DNA from: Rhodospirillaceae bacterium
GTDB taxonomy: Bacteria; Pseudomonadota; Alphaproteobacteria; Bin65
DNA: 57,573 nt
Reading direction: 5' to 3'
Assembly (NCBI GenBank): GCA_011523655.1
Contig: WTGH01000063.1
Location: 1-57,573, forward strand
Shown: piece after piece, positions 37,703 to 46,659 of the stretch
Layout: the number at the start of each line of letters is the position of its first letter
How positions within the stretch are numbered: the first letter of the stretch is position 1
The notes under the pieces: model-generated
Database searches by the model: none
What the model saw: only the letters and a program-made list of their open reading frames with translations
Told to the model about the DNA's origin: nothing
Made by a program: the position numbers and the translations under genes

Positions 37703-39043
37703 ATGAGCGATACCGGCAATCTCGGCGGGCGGGTGCGCCGCTACGTCAAGGCGGGCCGCGCGGTCGGCGGCCTGGCCGCGCGGGTGGCGGGCGAGCGCTA
37801 TCTCGGCGTCACGGTCGACCGCGAGCGCCACGCCGCGGAACTGCGCGCCGCGCTGGGCGGCCTCAAGGGCCCGCTGATGAAGGTGGCGCAGCTCCTGTCG
37901 ACGGTGCCGGATGCGCTGCCGCGCGAATACGCGCGCGAACTGGCGCAGCTGCAGAGCGACGCGCCGGCGATGGGCTGGCCCTTCGTGCGGCGGCGCATGG
38001 CAACGGAACTGGGACCGGACTGGCGGAGCCGCTTCGGCAGTTTCGAGCGCAAGGCCGCCGCCGCGGCGTCGCTGGGCCAGGTCCACCGGGCGACCCTGGA
38101 GGACGGCACGCCCGTCGCCTGCAAGCTGCAATATCCGGACATGGCGTCGGTCGTCGCCGCGGACCTGCGGCAGCTGCGGGTGATCTTCGGCCTCTACGCC
38201 CGCTACGACAGCGCGATCGACACCGCCAATATCCACAAGGAGCTTTCCGCCCGCCTGCTCGAAGAGCTCGACTACGAGCGCGAGGCGGCGCATATGGCGC
38301 TCTACCGGCACATGCTCAAGGACGAGGCGGATATCCGCGTCCCGCCGGTCGTGCCGGAACTGTCGACCCGCCGCCTGCTCACCATGGGCTGGCTCGACGG
38401 GCGCAAGCTGACGGCGTTCGAGGACGCGCCGGTCGAGGCCCGCAACGCGCTGGCCCGCACCATGTTCCGCGCCTGGTATGTGCCGTTCTACGACTACGGC
38501 GTCATCCACGGCGATCCGCATCTGGGGAACTATGCGGCGCGGGAGGACAATTCGATCAACCTGCTGGACTTCGGCTGCATCCGGGTCTTCTCGCCGCCCT
38601 TCGTGAAAAGCGTGATCGACCTTTATAACGCGCTCAAGGACGACGACGAGGAGCTGGCGGTCCACGCCTACGAGACCTGGGGCTTCACCGGCCTGGACCG
38701 CGAGACGATCGACATCCTGAATATCTGGGCGCGCTTCCTCTACGAGCCGCTGATGGAGGACAAGGTCCAGTCGATCCAGCAGGACAACAGCGTGCAGTAC
38801 GGCGCGCGCACGGTCGGCAAGGTCCATGAGGAGCTGAAACGGGTCGGCGGGGTGAAGCCGCCGCGCGAATTCGTGCTGATGGACCGGGCCGCCATCGGCC
38901 TCGGCTCGGTCTTCATGCGCCTGCGCGCCGAGGTGAACTGGCACCGACTGTTCCACGGCATGATCGACGATTTCGACGTCGAGGCGCTGGCGCGGCGGCA
39001 GGAAGCGGCCTTGGAGGAGGCGGGCGTCCCGGCTGCGGCGTAG
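37703..39043 (+). CDS. ABC1/UbiB-family atypical kinase
   Basis: A 446-residue ABC1/ADCK-family protein. The KxGQ-like motif is KGPLMKVAQLLS (Ala replaces Gly), the Ala-rich loop is AAAAASLGQVHRA, the catalytic Lys is in VACKLQYPDM, and GVIHGDPHLGNY and NLLDFGCIR supply the catalytic and metal-binding residues. Members support ubiquinone synthesis through ATPase activity. This one lacks the C-terminal membrane helices of UbiB and is closer to the ADCK3/COQ8 type (inference). COQ9 is encoded 7 kb away, so ubiquinone functions are represented twice in the window. Confidence 0.9.
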   Translation: MSDTGNLGGRVRRYVKAGRAVGGLAARVAGERYLGVTVDRERHAAELRAALGGLKGPLMKVAQLLSTVPDALPREYARELAQLQSDAPAMGWPFVRRRMATELGPDWRSRFGSFERKAAAAASLGQVHRATLEDGTPVACKLQYPDMASVVAADLRQLRVIFGLYARYDSAIDTANIHKELSARLLEELDYEREAAHMALYRHMLKDEADIRVPPVVPELSTRRLLTMGWLDGRKLTAFEDAPVEARNALARTMFRAWYVPFYDYGVIHGDPHLGNYAAREDNSINLLDFGCIRVFSPPFVKSVIDLYNALKDDDEELAVHAYETWGFTGLDRETIDILNIWARFLYEPLMEDKVQSIQQDNSVQYGARTVGKVHEELKRVGGVKPPREFVLMDRAAIGLGSVFMRLRAEVNWHRLFHGMIDDFDVEALARRQEAALEEAGVPAAA

Positions 39044-39259
39044 GAACGCCGTTTGTCCTATCTGTCGGAGAACCGGGCCGCCGGCTCTTCTCGACCCACC
39101 CCCAGGGATCGTCGTCGATCTGCGCGTGGATCGGACGCCGATCGGCGCGGCAACTTATCGATCCCGGCAAATTCTGCAGGGACGAGGTTGGGCGCCGGAT
39201 ACCGGTTGACCTTACCCGTACGAGCAAGTTGCGGGCCGGCAGCCAACGGCAACTGCGTG

Positions 39260-40816
39260 CTATCGGCCCATCCGGTAACGGGCGGTCGAGCGCTTGTAGT
39301 GGCCCTGGACGATGCGGTCGATCACCATGGCGCAAAACAGGATGGCGAGACCGGCCAGCATCCCCTGCCCCTTGGCGGCGTACTGGAGCGCGACGAGCAC
39401 GTCTTGGCCCAGGCCCTTGGCGCCGATCAGCGAAGCAATCACGACCATCGACAGGCACATCAGGATGGTCTGGTTGACCCCGGTCATGATCGACGGCATC
39501 GCGAGCGGAATCTCGATATCCTTGAGCAGGGTCCACCGGGTGCAGCCGAAAGCGTTCGCTGCCTCTTTGGTGTTTTCCGGCACGCCGCGGATTCCGAGCG
39601 CCGTGAGGCGTATGACCGGCGGCATCCCGAAGACAAGCGTCGCCAGCACGCCGGGCGGCTTGCCGGTGCCGAAGAAGGCGATGATCGGGATCAAGTAGAC
39701 GAACGCCGGCATCGTCTGCATGAAATCGAGCACCGGCAGGGCCGCGTTGTAGGCCCGCTGGTTCTTGCCGAACCAGATGCCCAGCGGAATCCCGAACAGC
39801 ACGCACAGGAAGGCGGCGGCGCCGAGCAGGGCGACCGTCACCATGCTGGTCTCCCACAGGCCGAACAGGGCCAAATAGGCGAGCGCGGCGCCTGTGAATA
39901 TCGCGACGCGGGGTCCCGCCAACCGCCAAGCGATAACGACAATGACGGTCATGACCACCGGCCACGGCGCGCCGACCAGCACCGTTTCCAGTCCGTTCAG
40001 AATCGTCCTGATGGCGGCGACGACACCGTTGAAGACGCCGGCGCCCTCGATGGACAGCCAGTCGAATCCTGCGTCCAGCCAGTCGGAAACGGGTGCGTAG
40101 TAGAGCCGCTTTTCGATCGGGAGGCCGGCCACGAAGGGTTCGAGCGCCGGATCGGTCTTGCCGATCGTGAAGCGGTAGAGCGTGAGCGGCACGATCGCCA
40201 GCCACAGCAGGCCGGCAATACCGGCCCGCATCCAGCTTGCGCCGGCGACCGTTCGGTCGGGATTCGCTCGCCAGTTCAGATATTGTTTCTCGTAGCGCAT
40301 GTTGGCGTAAAAGCCCTGCACCACCCGCAGGGCCATCAGCAACGCGAGCCCGACAAGCAGAATCGTGGTAGCGCCCTGTGCCGCGAGGGCAGCCTCTTCG
40401 GCGACTCGGCCCGCGACTTTCTTGAGGTTCTCCGCGCGGTTCAAGTAGGAGGCGGCGTCTGGATCGCCGGCAAGCTTCGCCGCCTCGTACTTCGCCATGA
40501 ATTCGTCGGACTTGGCGGTGAGCCGTTCCAGCCGGGCGAGCTTGTCCGCCCCGAGATCGCCCCACCAGCCCCTGCCGATCTGGACGAAGGCGAGCACCTC
40601 CAGCACCAGAAACATCCAGAAGAACCCCCACAGGCCGCGGGAAGCCCCCCAGAATGGGCCGGCCAGCGCGGCCGCCGTATTCCAGGACCAGGGGAAACGG
40701 GTGGCCGACTGGATCTTCTCGAACTCCCGGTCGTAATACCCCTGTCGGGCCCCGACGAAATTGCCGACCGAGCTGGCGAGCCGGCCCGACCCTTCGGTAC
40801 TTTCGGTGTGTTGCAT
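39260..40816 (-). CDS. ABC transporter permease, glycine betaine/proline (ProW) type
   Basis: A 518-residue permease. The C-terminal half holds the ABC core (LDFMQTMPAFVYLIPIIAFF, then the EAA-like loop ENTKEAANAFGCTRWTLLKD). The N-terminal 250 residues carry additional membrane helices, a DUF2628-like FPWSWNTAAALAGPFWGASR, and a helical, probably coiled-coil stretch (about 88-140). Ordinary OpuAB/ProW permeases are about 280-350 residues, so this is an extended form. Its ATG overlaps the stop of the ATPase gene (ATGA). The substrate is probably a quaternary or secondary amine, from family and neighbours. Confidence 0.9.
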   Translation of the reverse strand: MQHTESTEGSGRLASSVGNFVGARQGYYDREFEKIQSATRFPWSWNTAAALAGPFWGASRGLWGFFWMFLVLEVLAFVQIGRGWWGDLGADKLARLERLTAKSDEFMAKYEAAKLAGDPDAASYLNRAENLKKVAGRVAEEAALAAQGATTILLVGLALLMALRVVQGFYANMRYEKQYLNWRANPDRTVAGASWMRAGIAGLLWLAIVPLTLYRFTIGKTDPALEPFVAGLPIEKRLYYAPVSDWLDAGFDWLSIEGAGVFNGVVAAIRTILNGLETVLVGAPWPVVMTVIVVIAWRLAGPRVAIFTGAALAYLALFGLWETSMVTVALLGAAAFLCVLFGIPLGIWFGKNQRAYNAALPVLDFMQTMPAFVYLIPIIAFFGTGKPPGVLATLVFGMPPVIRLTALGIRGVPENTKEAANAFGCTRWTLLKDIEIPLAMPSIMTGVNQTILMCLSMVVIASLIGAKGLGQDVLVALQYAAKGQGMLAGLAILFCAMVIDRIVQGHYKRSTARYRMGR

Positions 40817-41862
40817 CAGTCGTTTCCGCCCTTGATTCCCTTGAGGAGCGTGGCCTTGTCGACCACACCCACGTCCGTGCCGTCCTCCACGATCACGATC
40901 GGCTGATCGGTCGTGGTCGATATGTCGATCAGCCCGCTCAGATCGGTATCGTGTGCGACCCTGGGCGCCCGGCTAAGATCTTCTCCCGGACGCGGCCGGT
41001 ACGCTTCGATGTGCTCCATGATGGTGTGAGCGAAGACCAGCTTCAGGGTCGAGATGCCTTCCACGAAGTCGCGCACATAGTCGTCGATCGGATTGGTGAC
41101 GATCTCTTCGGGCGTGCCGATCTGCACAATTCGGCCGTCCTTCATGATCGCAATGCGGCCGCCGATGCGGATTGCTTCGTCGAGATCGTGGGTGATGAAG
41201 ACGGTCGTCTTGTTCAATTCCGCCGACAGAGTCATGAACTGTTGCTGAAGTTGCCGCCGGATCAGCGGATCGAGGGCGGAAAACGGCTCGTCCATCAACA
41301 GGATTTCGGGGTCCGAAGCGAGTGCCCGGGCGAGACCGACCCGCTGCTGCATGCCGCCCGACAGCTCGCTCGGAAAGCGGTCTTCGTAACCGTCGAGATT
41401 GACCAGGCTGAGACAGCGCTGGGAAACCTCCCAGCGCGTCGATTTCGGCTTGCCCTGCACCTGGAGGGGAAAGGCGACGTTATCGCGGACCGTGCGATGC
41501 GGAAACAGCGCCATATGCTGGAACACCATGCCGATCTGCGCGGCGCGCAGATTCCTGAGCTCGCTTTCGCCCAGCGCCAGCACGTCCCTGCCGAGCACCT
41601 CAATGTGACCGGAGGTCGGCTCGATCAGCCGGTTGATATGCCGCACCAAGGTCGATTTCCCTGAGCCCGACAACCCCATGACGCAGAAAATCTCTCCGCG
41701 CGGGACGTCGAAGGAGCAATCCGCGATGCCGATCACGCAGGCGAATTTCTCAAGGACCTGCGCTTTGGTCAGACCATCCCGTGCGATGGCTGCCATCGCG
41801 TCGTCGACCTGCGTGCCGAAGATCTTCCATACGCCGTCCAACCTGATGACCGGTTCATTCAA
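40816..41862 (-). CDS. ABC transporter ATP-binding protein, glycine betaine/proline (ProV) type
   Basis: A 348-residue ATPase. Walker A MGLSGSGKSTLVRHINRL, signature LSGGMQQRVGLARALA, Walker B ILLMDEPFSALDP, and switch His ITHDLDEAIRIG are all intact. The C-terminus (about 280-345) has a CBS-like half ending PIVIVEDGTDVGVVDKATLL, as in OpuAA/ProV, which can sense ionic strength. It partners the overlapping permease and probably the binding protein at 43161. It is divergent from the deiminase-fold gene, 148 bp apart. Confidence 0.93.
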   Translation of the reverse strand: MNEPVIRLDGVWKIFGTQVDDAMAAIARDGLTKAQVLEKFACVIGIADCSFDVPRGEIFCVMGLSGSGKSTLVRHINRLIEPTSGHIEVLGRDVLALGESELRNLRAAQIGMVFQHMALFPHRTVRDNVAFPLQVQGKPKSTRWEVSQRCLSLVNLDGYEDRFPSELSGGMQQRVGLARALASDPEILLMDEPFSALDPLIRRQLQQQFMTLSAELNKTTVFITHDLDEAIRIGGRIAIMKDGRIVQIGTPEEIVTNPIDDYVRDFVEGISTLKLVFAHTIMEHIEAYRPRPGEDLSRAPRVAHDTDLSGLIDISTTTDQPIVIVEDGTDVGVVDKATLLKGIKGGND

Positions 41863-42010
41863 GGGATCTGCCTCCGCTCTGCCGGTTTGGCGGGTTGCTG
41901 CGCCGCGGTGCGCGCCGTCGATCTCCCGGTCGCCGTCCCATGGGCCCTTGCCCGGACCAGCGGGATAGTGATGTATTCGGCACTTCGATCGAAGCGAGGA
42001 CGCTTAGCCC

Positions 42011-42904
42011 ATGAACCCTGCCGCACCCAAGCCGCGCCGATGGGGCATTTCGAACGACTACGGGCCGCTCAGGGACGTGCTCCTCGGCACGCCCGAATAC
42101 TACCGGTGGATCGACGCCGGCCCGATCGTAATGCGCACGTTGAACAACCAGGCGCACACGGGCGTCGAATTCAATCTCCAGACGGCAATGTCCCAGCACG
42201 CCGAGATGGTTTCGATCTACGAATCGAACGGGGTCACCTGCCACTACCTGGATGCCGACGACGTGCTGCATCGCAACTTCTTTGCCCGCGATTCGAGCGT
42301 TATGACTCCCTGGGGAGCCATTATCTGCCACATGCAGCTCAAGAGCCGCCGCGCCGACTATGTGACCGCCATCCGCTTCTATCAGGACAACGATATCCCG
42401 ATCTGGCGCTACGCCACCGCCGGTCATTTCGAGGGCGGCGATTTCAACATACTCGAGCCGGGATTCGTGCTGATCGGCTTCAGCGGCGAACGTTCCGAAC
42501 GCGAAGGCGCGGAGCAGGTCGCCGGCTGGGTGCGCGAGCAGGGATGGGAAGCGGTGGTGGCGCCCATCTCGCGGGAGTTCGTACACATGGACGGCCTGGT
42601 GGTGCCGCTGGCGCCGAAGCTGCTCGTGGCCTGCGTCGACGCGCTGGAGGACTGGCTGGTGGCGCTGCTGCGCGGGCGCGGCTTCGAGTTCGTGGAGGTC
42701 GGCTATGCGGAAGCAAGGGACCTCGGCGTCAACCTGGTCGCGCTGGGAAACGACAGGGTACTTTCGATGCGCGGGGCACGGGACCTGAACGAACGGATGC
42801 GCGCCCTGGGATTCGAGGTCTTCGATCCGGACATGTCGATGTTCACGCTGGGCGGCGGCGGGGTTCATTGCCTGTGTCAAGCGCTCTGCCGGGATGAAGC
42901 GTAG
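42011..42904 (+). CDS. Arginine deiminase/amidinotransferase-fold hydrolase (DDAH-like)
   Basis: A 297-residue protein of the guanidine-modifying superfamily. Catalytic features are visible: the acidic GHFEGGDFN (about 142-150), the His of FVHMDGLVVPLAPK, and the Cys in the terminal GGGGVHCLCQAL. RDSSVMTPWGAIIC matches the substrate-binding loop. Family members hydrolyse arginine, dimethylarginine or other guanidino compounds, releasing ammonia or methylamines. It sits between the halves of an amine ABC transporter, divergent from proV-proW and convergent with the binding-protein gene, so imported guanidino or betaine-like compounds may be its substrates (inference). Confidence 0.82.
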   Translation: MNPAAPKPRRWGISNDYGPLRDVLLGTPEYYRWIDAGPIVMRTLNNQAHTGVEFNLQTAMSQHAEMVSIYESNGVTCHYLDADDVLHRNFFARDSSVMTPWGAIICHMQLKSRRADYVTAIRFYQDNDIPIWRYATAGHFEGGDFNILEPGFVLIGFSGERSEREGAEQVAGWVREQGWEAVVAPISREFVHMDGLVVPLAPKLLVACVDALEDWLVALLRGRGFEFVEVGYAEARDLGVNLVALGNDRVLSMRGARDLNERMRALGFEVFDPDMSMFTLGGGGVHCLCQALCRDEA

Positions 42905-43030
42905 TCGGACGGAAGACGCCGTACCGGACCGGAGCCCGGGAGGCGACCGCCGGGGCGCGGCGAAGACGGGGAGCGGGCCGAGGCCCGGGTCGCGCTGCAA
43001 TCGACAACGGAATTCCGTCCGGGAAAAAGG

Positions 43031-43052
43031 GGGCGATCCTTCCGGATCGCCC
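43031..43052. terminator. Bidirectional rho-independent terminator
   Basis: GGGCGATCC-TTCC-GGATCGCCC is a perfect 9-bp stem. On the minus strand it is followed by a C/T run ending in five Ts (43027-43023). It serves the binding-protein gene ending at 43161 and, in the other direction, the deiminase-fold gene ending at 42904. Confidence 0.8.
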
Positions 43053-43160
43053 GATTTACCCATCGGTCCGGCCGACTGAAGCGAACGCCTCCGCCTGCAC
43101 CGGACCGTCACCGCGGCCCGACGGACATATGCGCCTGCGCTACCGCGGCACTAGGAGGCC

Positions 43161-44117
43161 CTATTTCAACCAGGAATCCACGAGCTGGGCATTTTCTTTG
43201 GCCCATAGCTTGGCGTAGTCGGCCGCGCTCATCTTCTTGACTACGAGGGCGAAGGTCATCCTGGAGACCAGATCGGTCGTCAGCTTGACCCTGCTCAACA
43301 GGGACGCCGCTTCGGGATGCTTCTTCTCCAGGGACGCAGCGTAGTGCACATGCAGATAGGCCAGGTCCCAGGCGACCGGAGCGCTCGATTTCTCCAGCCA
43401 TTGCGGATCGTCGGTCGGCTGGATGATCTTCCACTTGGACGCGTCGTACTTGGGCTCCTTCAGGATCACCAGGTCGTGCAGCGCGAACATGTGGTTCGGC
43501 GTATAGCAGTAGAAAACGTGATCTGCGTTCTTCGCGACCGCGGAGTCGACCTTGGCCATCGCCAGCGCCTCGTCCATTTCCAGCAGTTCCATGGTCTCGT
43601 CGTAGCCGTAGCTCTTGGCGCGGATCTTCTCGATGTTCGTCGAGGCCCAGCCCGATGCCCCGATCCACACTTCGCCCCGGCCGTCGCCGTTGGTATCGAA
43701 GTTCTTCGCCATGTCGGGATCGGCGAGATCGGCGATATTCGCGATTCCCGTACGCTTCGCGGTCGCCTTCGTCACGCACATGCCCTGAAACGACGGAACG
43801 CCGTTCGGGCTCATCCTGACAGTGCCCCTGGACTTGACGAATTTCTTGTGCAGGTTGGCCTGATTGGGCAGCCAGACCTCCGGATGCACATGCATGCTGC
43901 CGGAATCCATTGCTTCGAAGATGACCGGATTGGTGCCGTTTTGAAGCTCCACTTCCAGACCGAGGTTATCCTCCAGCACCACTTTGAGGATATTTGCGGT
44001 GGCCGTCGCCGACGGCCAGTTGGGGACCCCGATGACGACATCGGCCGCCTGCGCGGACGATACGCCGGCAAAAAGCAGAGCCACGCAAAGGCTGCGGCAC
44101 TGATTGAGTATCTTCAT
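43161..44117 (-). CDS. ABC transporter substrate-binding protein, OpuAC/ProX type
   Basis: A 318-residue periplasmic binding protein. A signal peptide ending in SSAQA-AD is followed by VVIGVPNWPSATATANIL, the ligand-loop HVHPEVWLPNQANLH, and FYCYTPNHMFALHDLV, all characteristic of the OpuAC family of glycine betaine, proline betaine and choline binders. AGGAGG lies just before two consecutive ATGs; the second has the better spacing. It faces a LysR gene across a 322-bp gap and probably serves the ProV-ProW pair at 39260-41862, though it is separated from them by the deiminase-fold gene. Confidence 0.92.
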   Translation of the reverse strand: MKILNQCRSLCVALLFAGVSSAQAADVVIGVPNWPSATATANILKVVLEDNLGLEVELQNGTNPVIFEAMDSGSMHVHPEVWLPNQANLHKKFVKSRGTVRMSPNGVPSFQGMCVTKATAKRTGIANIADLADPDMAKNFDTNGDGRGEVWIGASGWASTNIEKIRAKSYGYDETMELLEMDEALAMAKVDSAVAKNADHVFYCYTPNHMFALHDLVILKEPKYDASKWKIIQPTDDPQWLEKSSAPVAWDLAYLHVHYAASLEKKHPEAASLLSRVKLTTDLVSRMTFALVVKKMSAADYAKLWAKENAQLVDSWLK

Positions 44118-44439
44118 CATATCCTCCTTCGCTTCACCAGGTTATAGCCGAGCCGGTTCGATCCTCTATTTGCAGATCCATCTGACAACTGTGCGTTCGA
44201 TCTACGAGTCTGGAGCGATCAACGCAGACAACGCCGGGCCCGGGGGCGTAGCCGCTTCGCGCTGCCCGACCGGCGTGCCTCGAGCCCTACGCAGGTCGCG
44301 GGCTCGGGCGCATCGTCGTTCGTTGCCCCGCTGCGCGTCGCTTCGAACCACAGCATTACCTCCGCCACGATCGCTTCGATCCACGATTGACGGTAGGGTC
44401 GCTTTTACTTTGAATAAACATCAATCAAAGAATGTTAAA
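44118..44439. promoter_or_regulatory. Divergent control region with LysR-type operator
   Basis: This gap between the binding-protein gene (minus) and the LysR gene (plus) holds no gene. A clear LysR-type box, CTTTGA-N11-TCAAAG, lies at 44408-44430, 9 bp before the LysR start, suiting autoregulation and control of the divergent transporter gene. The last 45 bp are AT-rich; the rest is GC-rich without recognisable structure. Confidence 0.65.
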
Positions 44440-45393
44440 ATGCCAGAACGATCAAGTAAGGTGCCGCCGGGCGCAACCACGGTTCCGCGTCTTCACAAGG
44501 CCGACCTTCACACGCTCGCCGTGTTCATGACGGTCGCGGAGTGCGGAGGGTTCGCCGCAGCTCAGGTTGCCCTGAATGTCGGCCAGTCGACGATAAGCCG
44601 CCAGATAGGCGATCTCGAAAAGCGCCTCGGTATGCGCCTTTGCCAACGCGGGCGGGCGGGTTTCCGCCTGACGGACAAGGGACAGACGGTCTACGAGGCG
44701 TGCCAACATCTTGCGACGGCCCTCGAAGGTTTTCGCACGACGGTAGGCGCGCTGCGCGGCGAACTGGTCGGCGACCTCTCGATCGCCGCGATCGACAACT
44801 GGGCCACCGAAAGTTGCTTTCCGCTGGCCGACGTGCTCCGAACCTTCAGGGGCAGGGCCCAGCAGGTCCACATCGACTTCCATACCCTGGCGCCCGACGA
44901 GATCGAGCGCGCCGTTCTCGAGAACCGGGTCAATCTTGGAATCGGCGTCTTCCACCAGCACCGTCCGGGCCTGATCTACGAGGCGCTCTACGCCGATCCG
45001 GTGGAACTCTATTGCGGCGCGGGCCACCCGCTTTTCGACCGGGCGTCGCACGGGCTCGACCGCGGCGACCTGCACGCGGCCGATCTCGCCCACCGCGCCT
45101 ACCTGTCCGAACGGCAGGTCGCGCCGCTAACCGCAGACCTGCCGTCGACGGCTGCGGCACGGCAGATCGAAGGCATCGCGTTCCTCATATTGTCGGGCTG
45201 GCACATCGGCTACCTGCCGGTCTCGTACGCGGAGAGGTGGGTCGAGAGCGGGCGCATGCGCAGCATCCTGCCCGGAACTTACGGCCTCGACACGAAGATG
45301 GAGCTGGTGACGCGGCGCGGCGTGGCGCTGACGCTGGTCGGCCAGACCTTCGCGGATATTCTGCGGGAAACCACCCTGCCGCTGCGCAACTGA
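44440..45393 (+). CDS. LysR-family transcriptional regulator
   Basis: A 317-residue LysR regulator. The winged helix lies at about 22-82 (LHTLAVFMTVAECGGFAAAQ, VGQSTISRQIGDLEKRLGM, LCQRGRAGFRLTDKG), and the effector domain follows (GDLSIAAIDNWATESCFPLA, VNLGIGVFHQHRPGL). The sequence upstream of the chosen ATG runs into the control region. Its position next to an OpuAC-type binding protein and a deiminase-fold gene suggests it responds to a quaternary-amine or guanidino ligand (inference). Confidence 0.9.
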   Translation: MPERSSKVPPGATTVPRLHKADLHTLAVFMTVAECGGFAAAQVALNVGQSTISRQIGDLEKRLGMRLCQRGRAGFRLTDKGQTVYEACQHLATALEGFRTTVGALRGELVGDLSIAAIDNWATESCFPLADVLRTFRGRAQQVHIDFHTLAPDEIERAVLENRVNLGIGVFHQHRPGLIYEALYADPVELYCGAGHPLFDRASHGLDRGDLHAADLAHRAYLSERQVAPLTADLPSTAAARQIEGIAFLILSGWHIGYLPVSYAERWVESGRMRSILPGTYGLDTKMELVTRRGVALTLVGQTFADILRETTLPLRN

Positions 45394-45515
45394 TCGTCCG
45401 CGCTTCCGCCGGCCTCCACCCCCGACCGTCGGCGTGCCGCCCGCTCCGGCATTCCGGAACGGCTGCGCTGCGCCCGGATCGCAGTCCGGGTCGCTCAGAA
45501 AAAGTAACGGAAGAA

Positions 45516-45536
45516 CCGGGCCGCTGGGGGGCCCGG
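45516..45536 (-). terminator. Terminator of rpsU
   Basis: CCGGGCC and GGCCCGG frame a seven-base loop. On the minus strand they are followed by TTCTTCCG and then TTACTTTTT. It lies 4 bp past the rpsU stop codon. Confidence 0.7.
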
Positions 45537-45540
45537 CGGA

Positions 45541-45747
45541 TCAGAAGCCTTCGCGCTCCATACGCTTGCGCGCCAGCTTGCGGGCCCGGCGCACCGCCTC
45601 GGCCTTTTCGCGGGCCTTGCGCTCGGACGGCTTCTCATAGCTCCGGCGCAGCTTCATCTCGCGGAACACGCCCTCGCGCTGCATCTTCTTCTTCAGCGCC
45701 TTCAGGGCCTGATCGACATTGTTGTCTCGGACTACGACCTGAACGAT
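45541..45747 (-). CDS. rpsU: 30S ribosomal protein S21
   Basis: A 68-residue basic protein with the S21 signature [20 protein letters not shown], then [20 protein letters not shown] and a terminal [12 protein letters not shown]. There is no ATG, GTG or TTG before the conserved part; the first in-frame ATG is internal, inside KKKMQ. An ATC codon at 45747-45745 gives an N-terminus (initiator)[10 protein letters not shown] that aligns with alphaproteobacterial S21, and AAGGAG (45762-45757) lies 9 nt before it. A CTG at 45753 has only 3 nt spacing. A rare ATC start or a sequence error at this codon are the options. S21 binds the 30S platform and helps initiation. Confidence 0.88.
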   Translation of the reverse strand: MVQVVVRDNNVDQALKALKKKMQREGVFREMKLRRSYEKPSERKAREKAEAVRRARKLARKRMEREGF

Positions 45748-45944
45748 GGCCAGGGTCTCCTTCGGTCTCGTTTCCGGCGGTTGGGTTCGGACTCCGCATA
45801 TGCAAAGAGGCGCCCGCCTGCCGGCCGGGACGCCCGTGCGACCGGACGCTATCTATCACAAAGCGCCGCAAAAGCAAAAGGCGGTGACAATTTGACTGGC
45901 GGTTCCTAGGTTACCGGGACAGGCGCCGCAGGAATCATCGCGGG

Positions 45945-46625
45945 ATGAACGACGAAACACCGGAAGCGGAGCGATTCGAAGCGGAGCGCCGGGCGCTGCT
46001 CGACGCGCTGCTTGAACACGTCCCGTTCGACGGCTGGACGGGCACGGCGATGGCCGCGGCGGCGGAACAGGCCGGCCTCGACGCCGAATTCCCCCATCGC
46101 GCCTTTCCGCGCGGCGCCATCGACGCGATCGAGTATTTCAACCGCGTCGCCGATGAAAACATGGCCGCCGCGCTGGCGGAGGAAGATCTCGAAGCCATGC
46201 GGGTGCGCGACCGGATCGCCCGCGCAGTCCGCCTCCGGCTCGAACAGAATGCCGGCCATCGCGACGCGGTGCGCCGGGGGCTCACGGTGCTGTCCTTCCC
46301 TCCCAACGGGCCGGCCGGGATGCGCATCCTGTACCGGACGGTCGACACGATCTGGCGCGCTGCGGGCGATACGGCGACGGACTTCAATTTCTATACCAAG
46401 CGGGGCCTGCTCGCCGGGGTCTACGGCGCCACCGTCGTCTTCTGGCTGAACGACGGTTCCGAGGACTGTTCCCGTACCTGGCGTTTTCTCGAGCGGCGCA
46501 TCGACGAGACGATGCAGATTCCGAAGGCCACGCAGCGCCTGCGGGAAACGCTCGAGCGCCTGCCCGATCCCTTGGGCCTGCGCAATTTCCTGAAGCCGGG
46601 GCAGCCGGGCAACTTCCGGCGCTAG
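45945..46625 (+). CDS. COQ9-family ubiquinone biosynthesis protein
   Basis: A 226-residue COQ9-family protein of the TetR-like fold: ALLDALLEHVPFDGWTGTAM near the N-terminus, FPRGAIDAIEYFNRVAD, VRDRIARAVRLRLEQNAGHR, DTIWRAAGDTATDFNFYTKR, and the conserved LLAGVYGATVVFWLNDGSED. COQ9 binds lipid and presents quinone intermediates to COQ7-type hydroxylases. It is divergent from rpsU, a neighbour pair common in alphaproteobacteria. Confidence 0.93.
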   Translation: MNDETPEAERFEAERRALLDALLEHVPFDGWTGTAMAAAAEQAGLDAEFPHRAFPRGAIDAIEYFNRVADENMAAALAEEDLEAMRVRDRIARAVRLRLEQNAGHRDAVRRGLTVLSFPPNGPAGMRILYRTVDTIWRAAGDTATDFNFYTKRGLLAGVYGATVVFWLNDGSEDCSRTWRFLERRIDETMQIPKATQRLRETLERLPDPLGLRNFLKPGQPGNFRR

Positions 46626-46659
46626 GGCCTGTCCGTCCCGACAGTGTGTTTACCGACGC

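Noticed and set aside
45635..45877. 80-codon minus-strand frame overlapping rpsU
   Set aside because: It is out of frame with the conserved S21 sequence and has no recognisable content.
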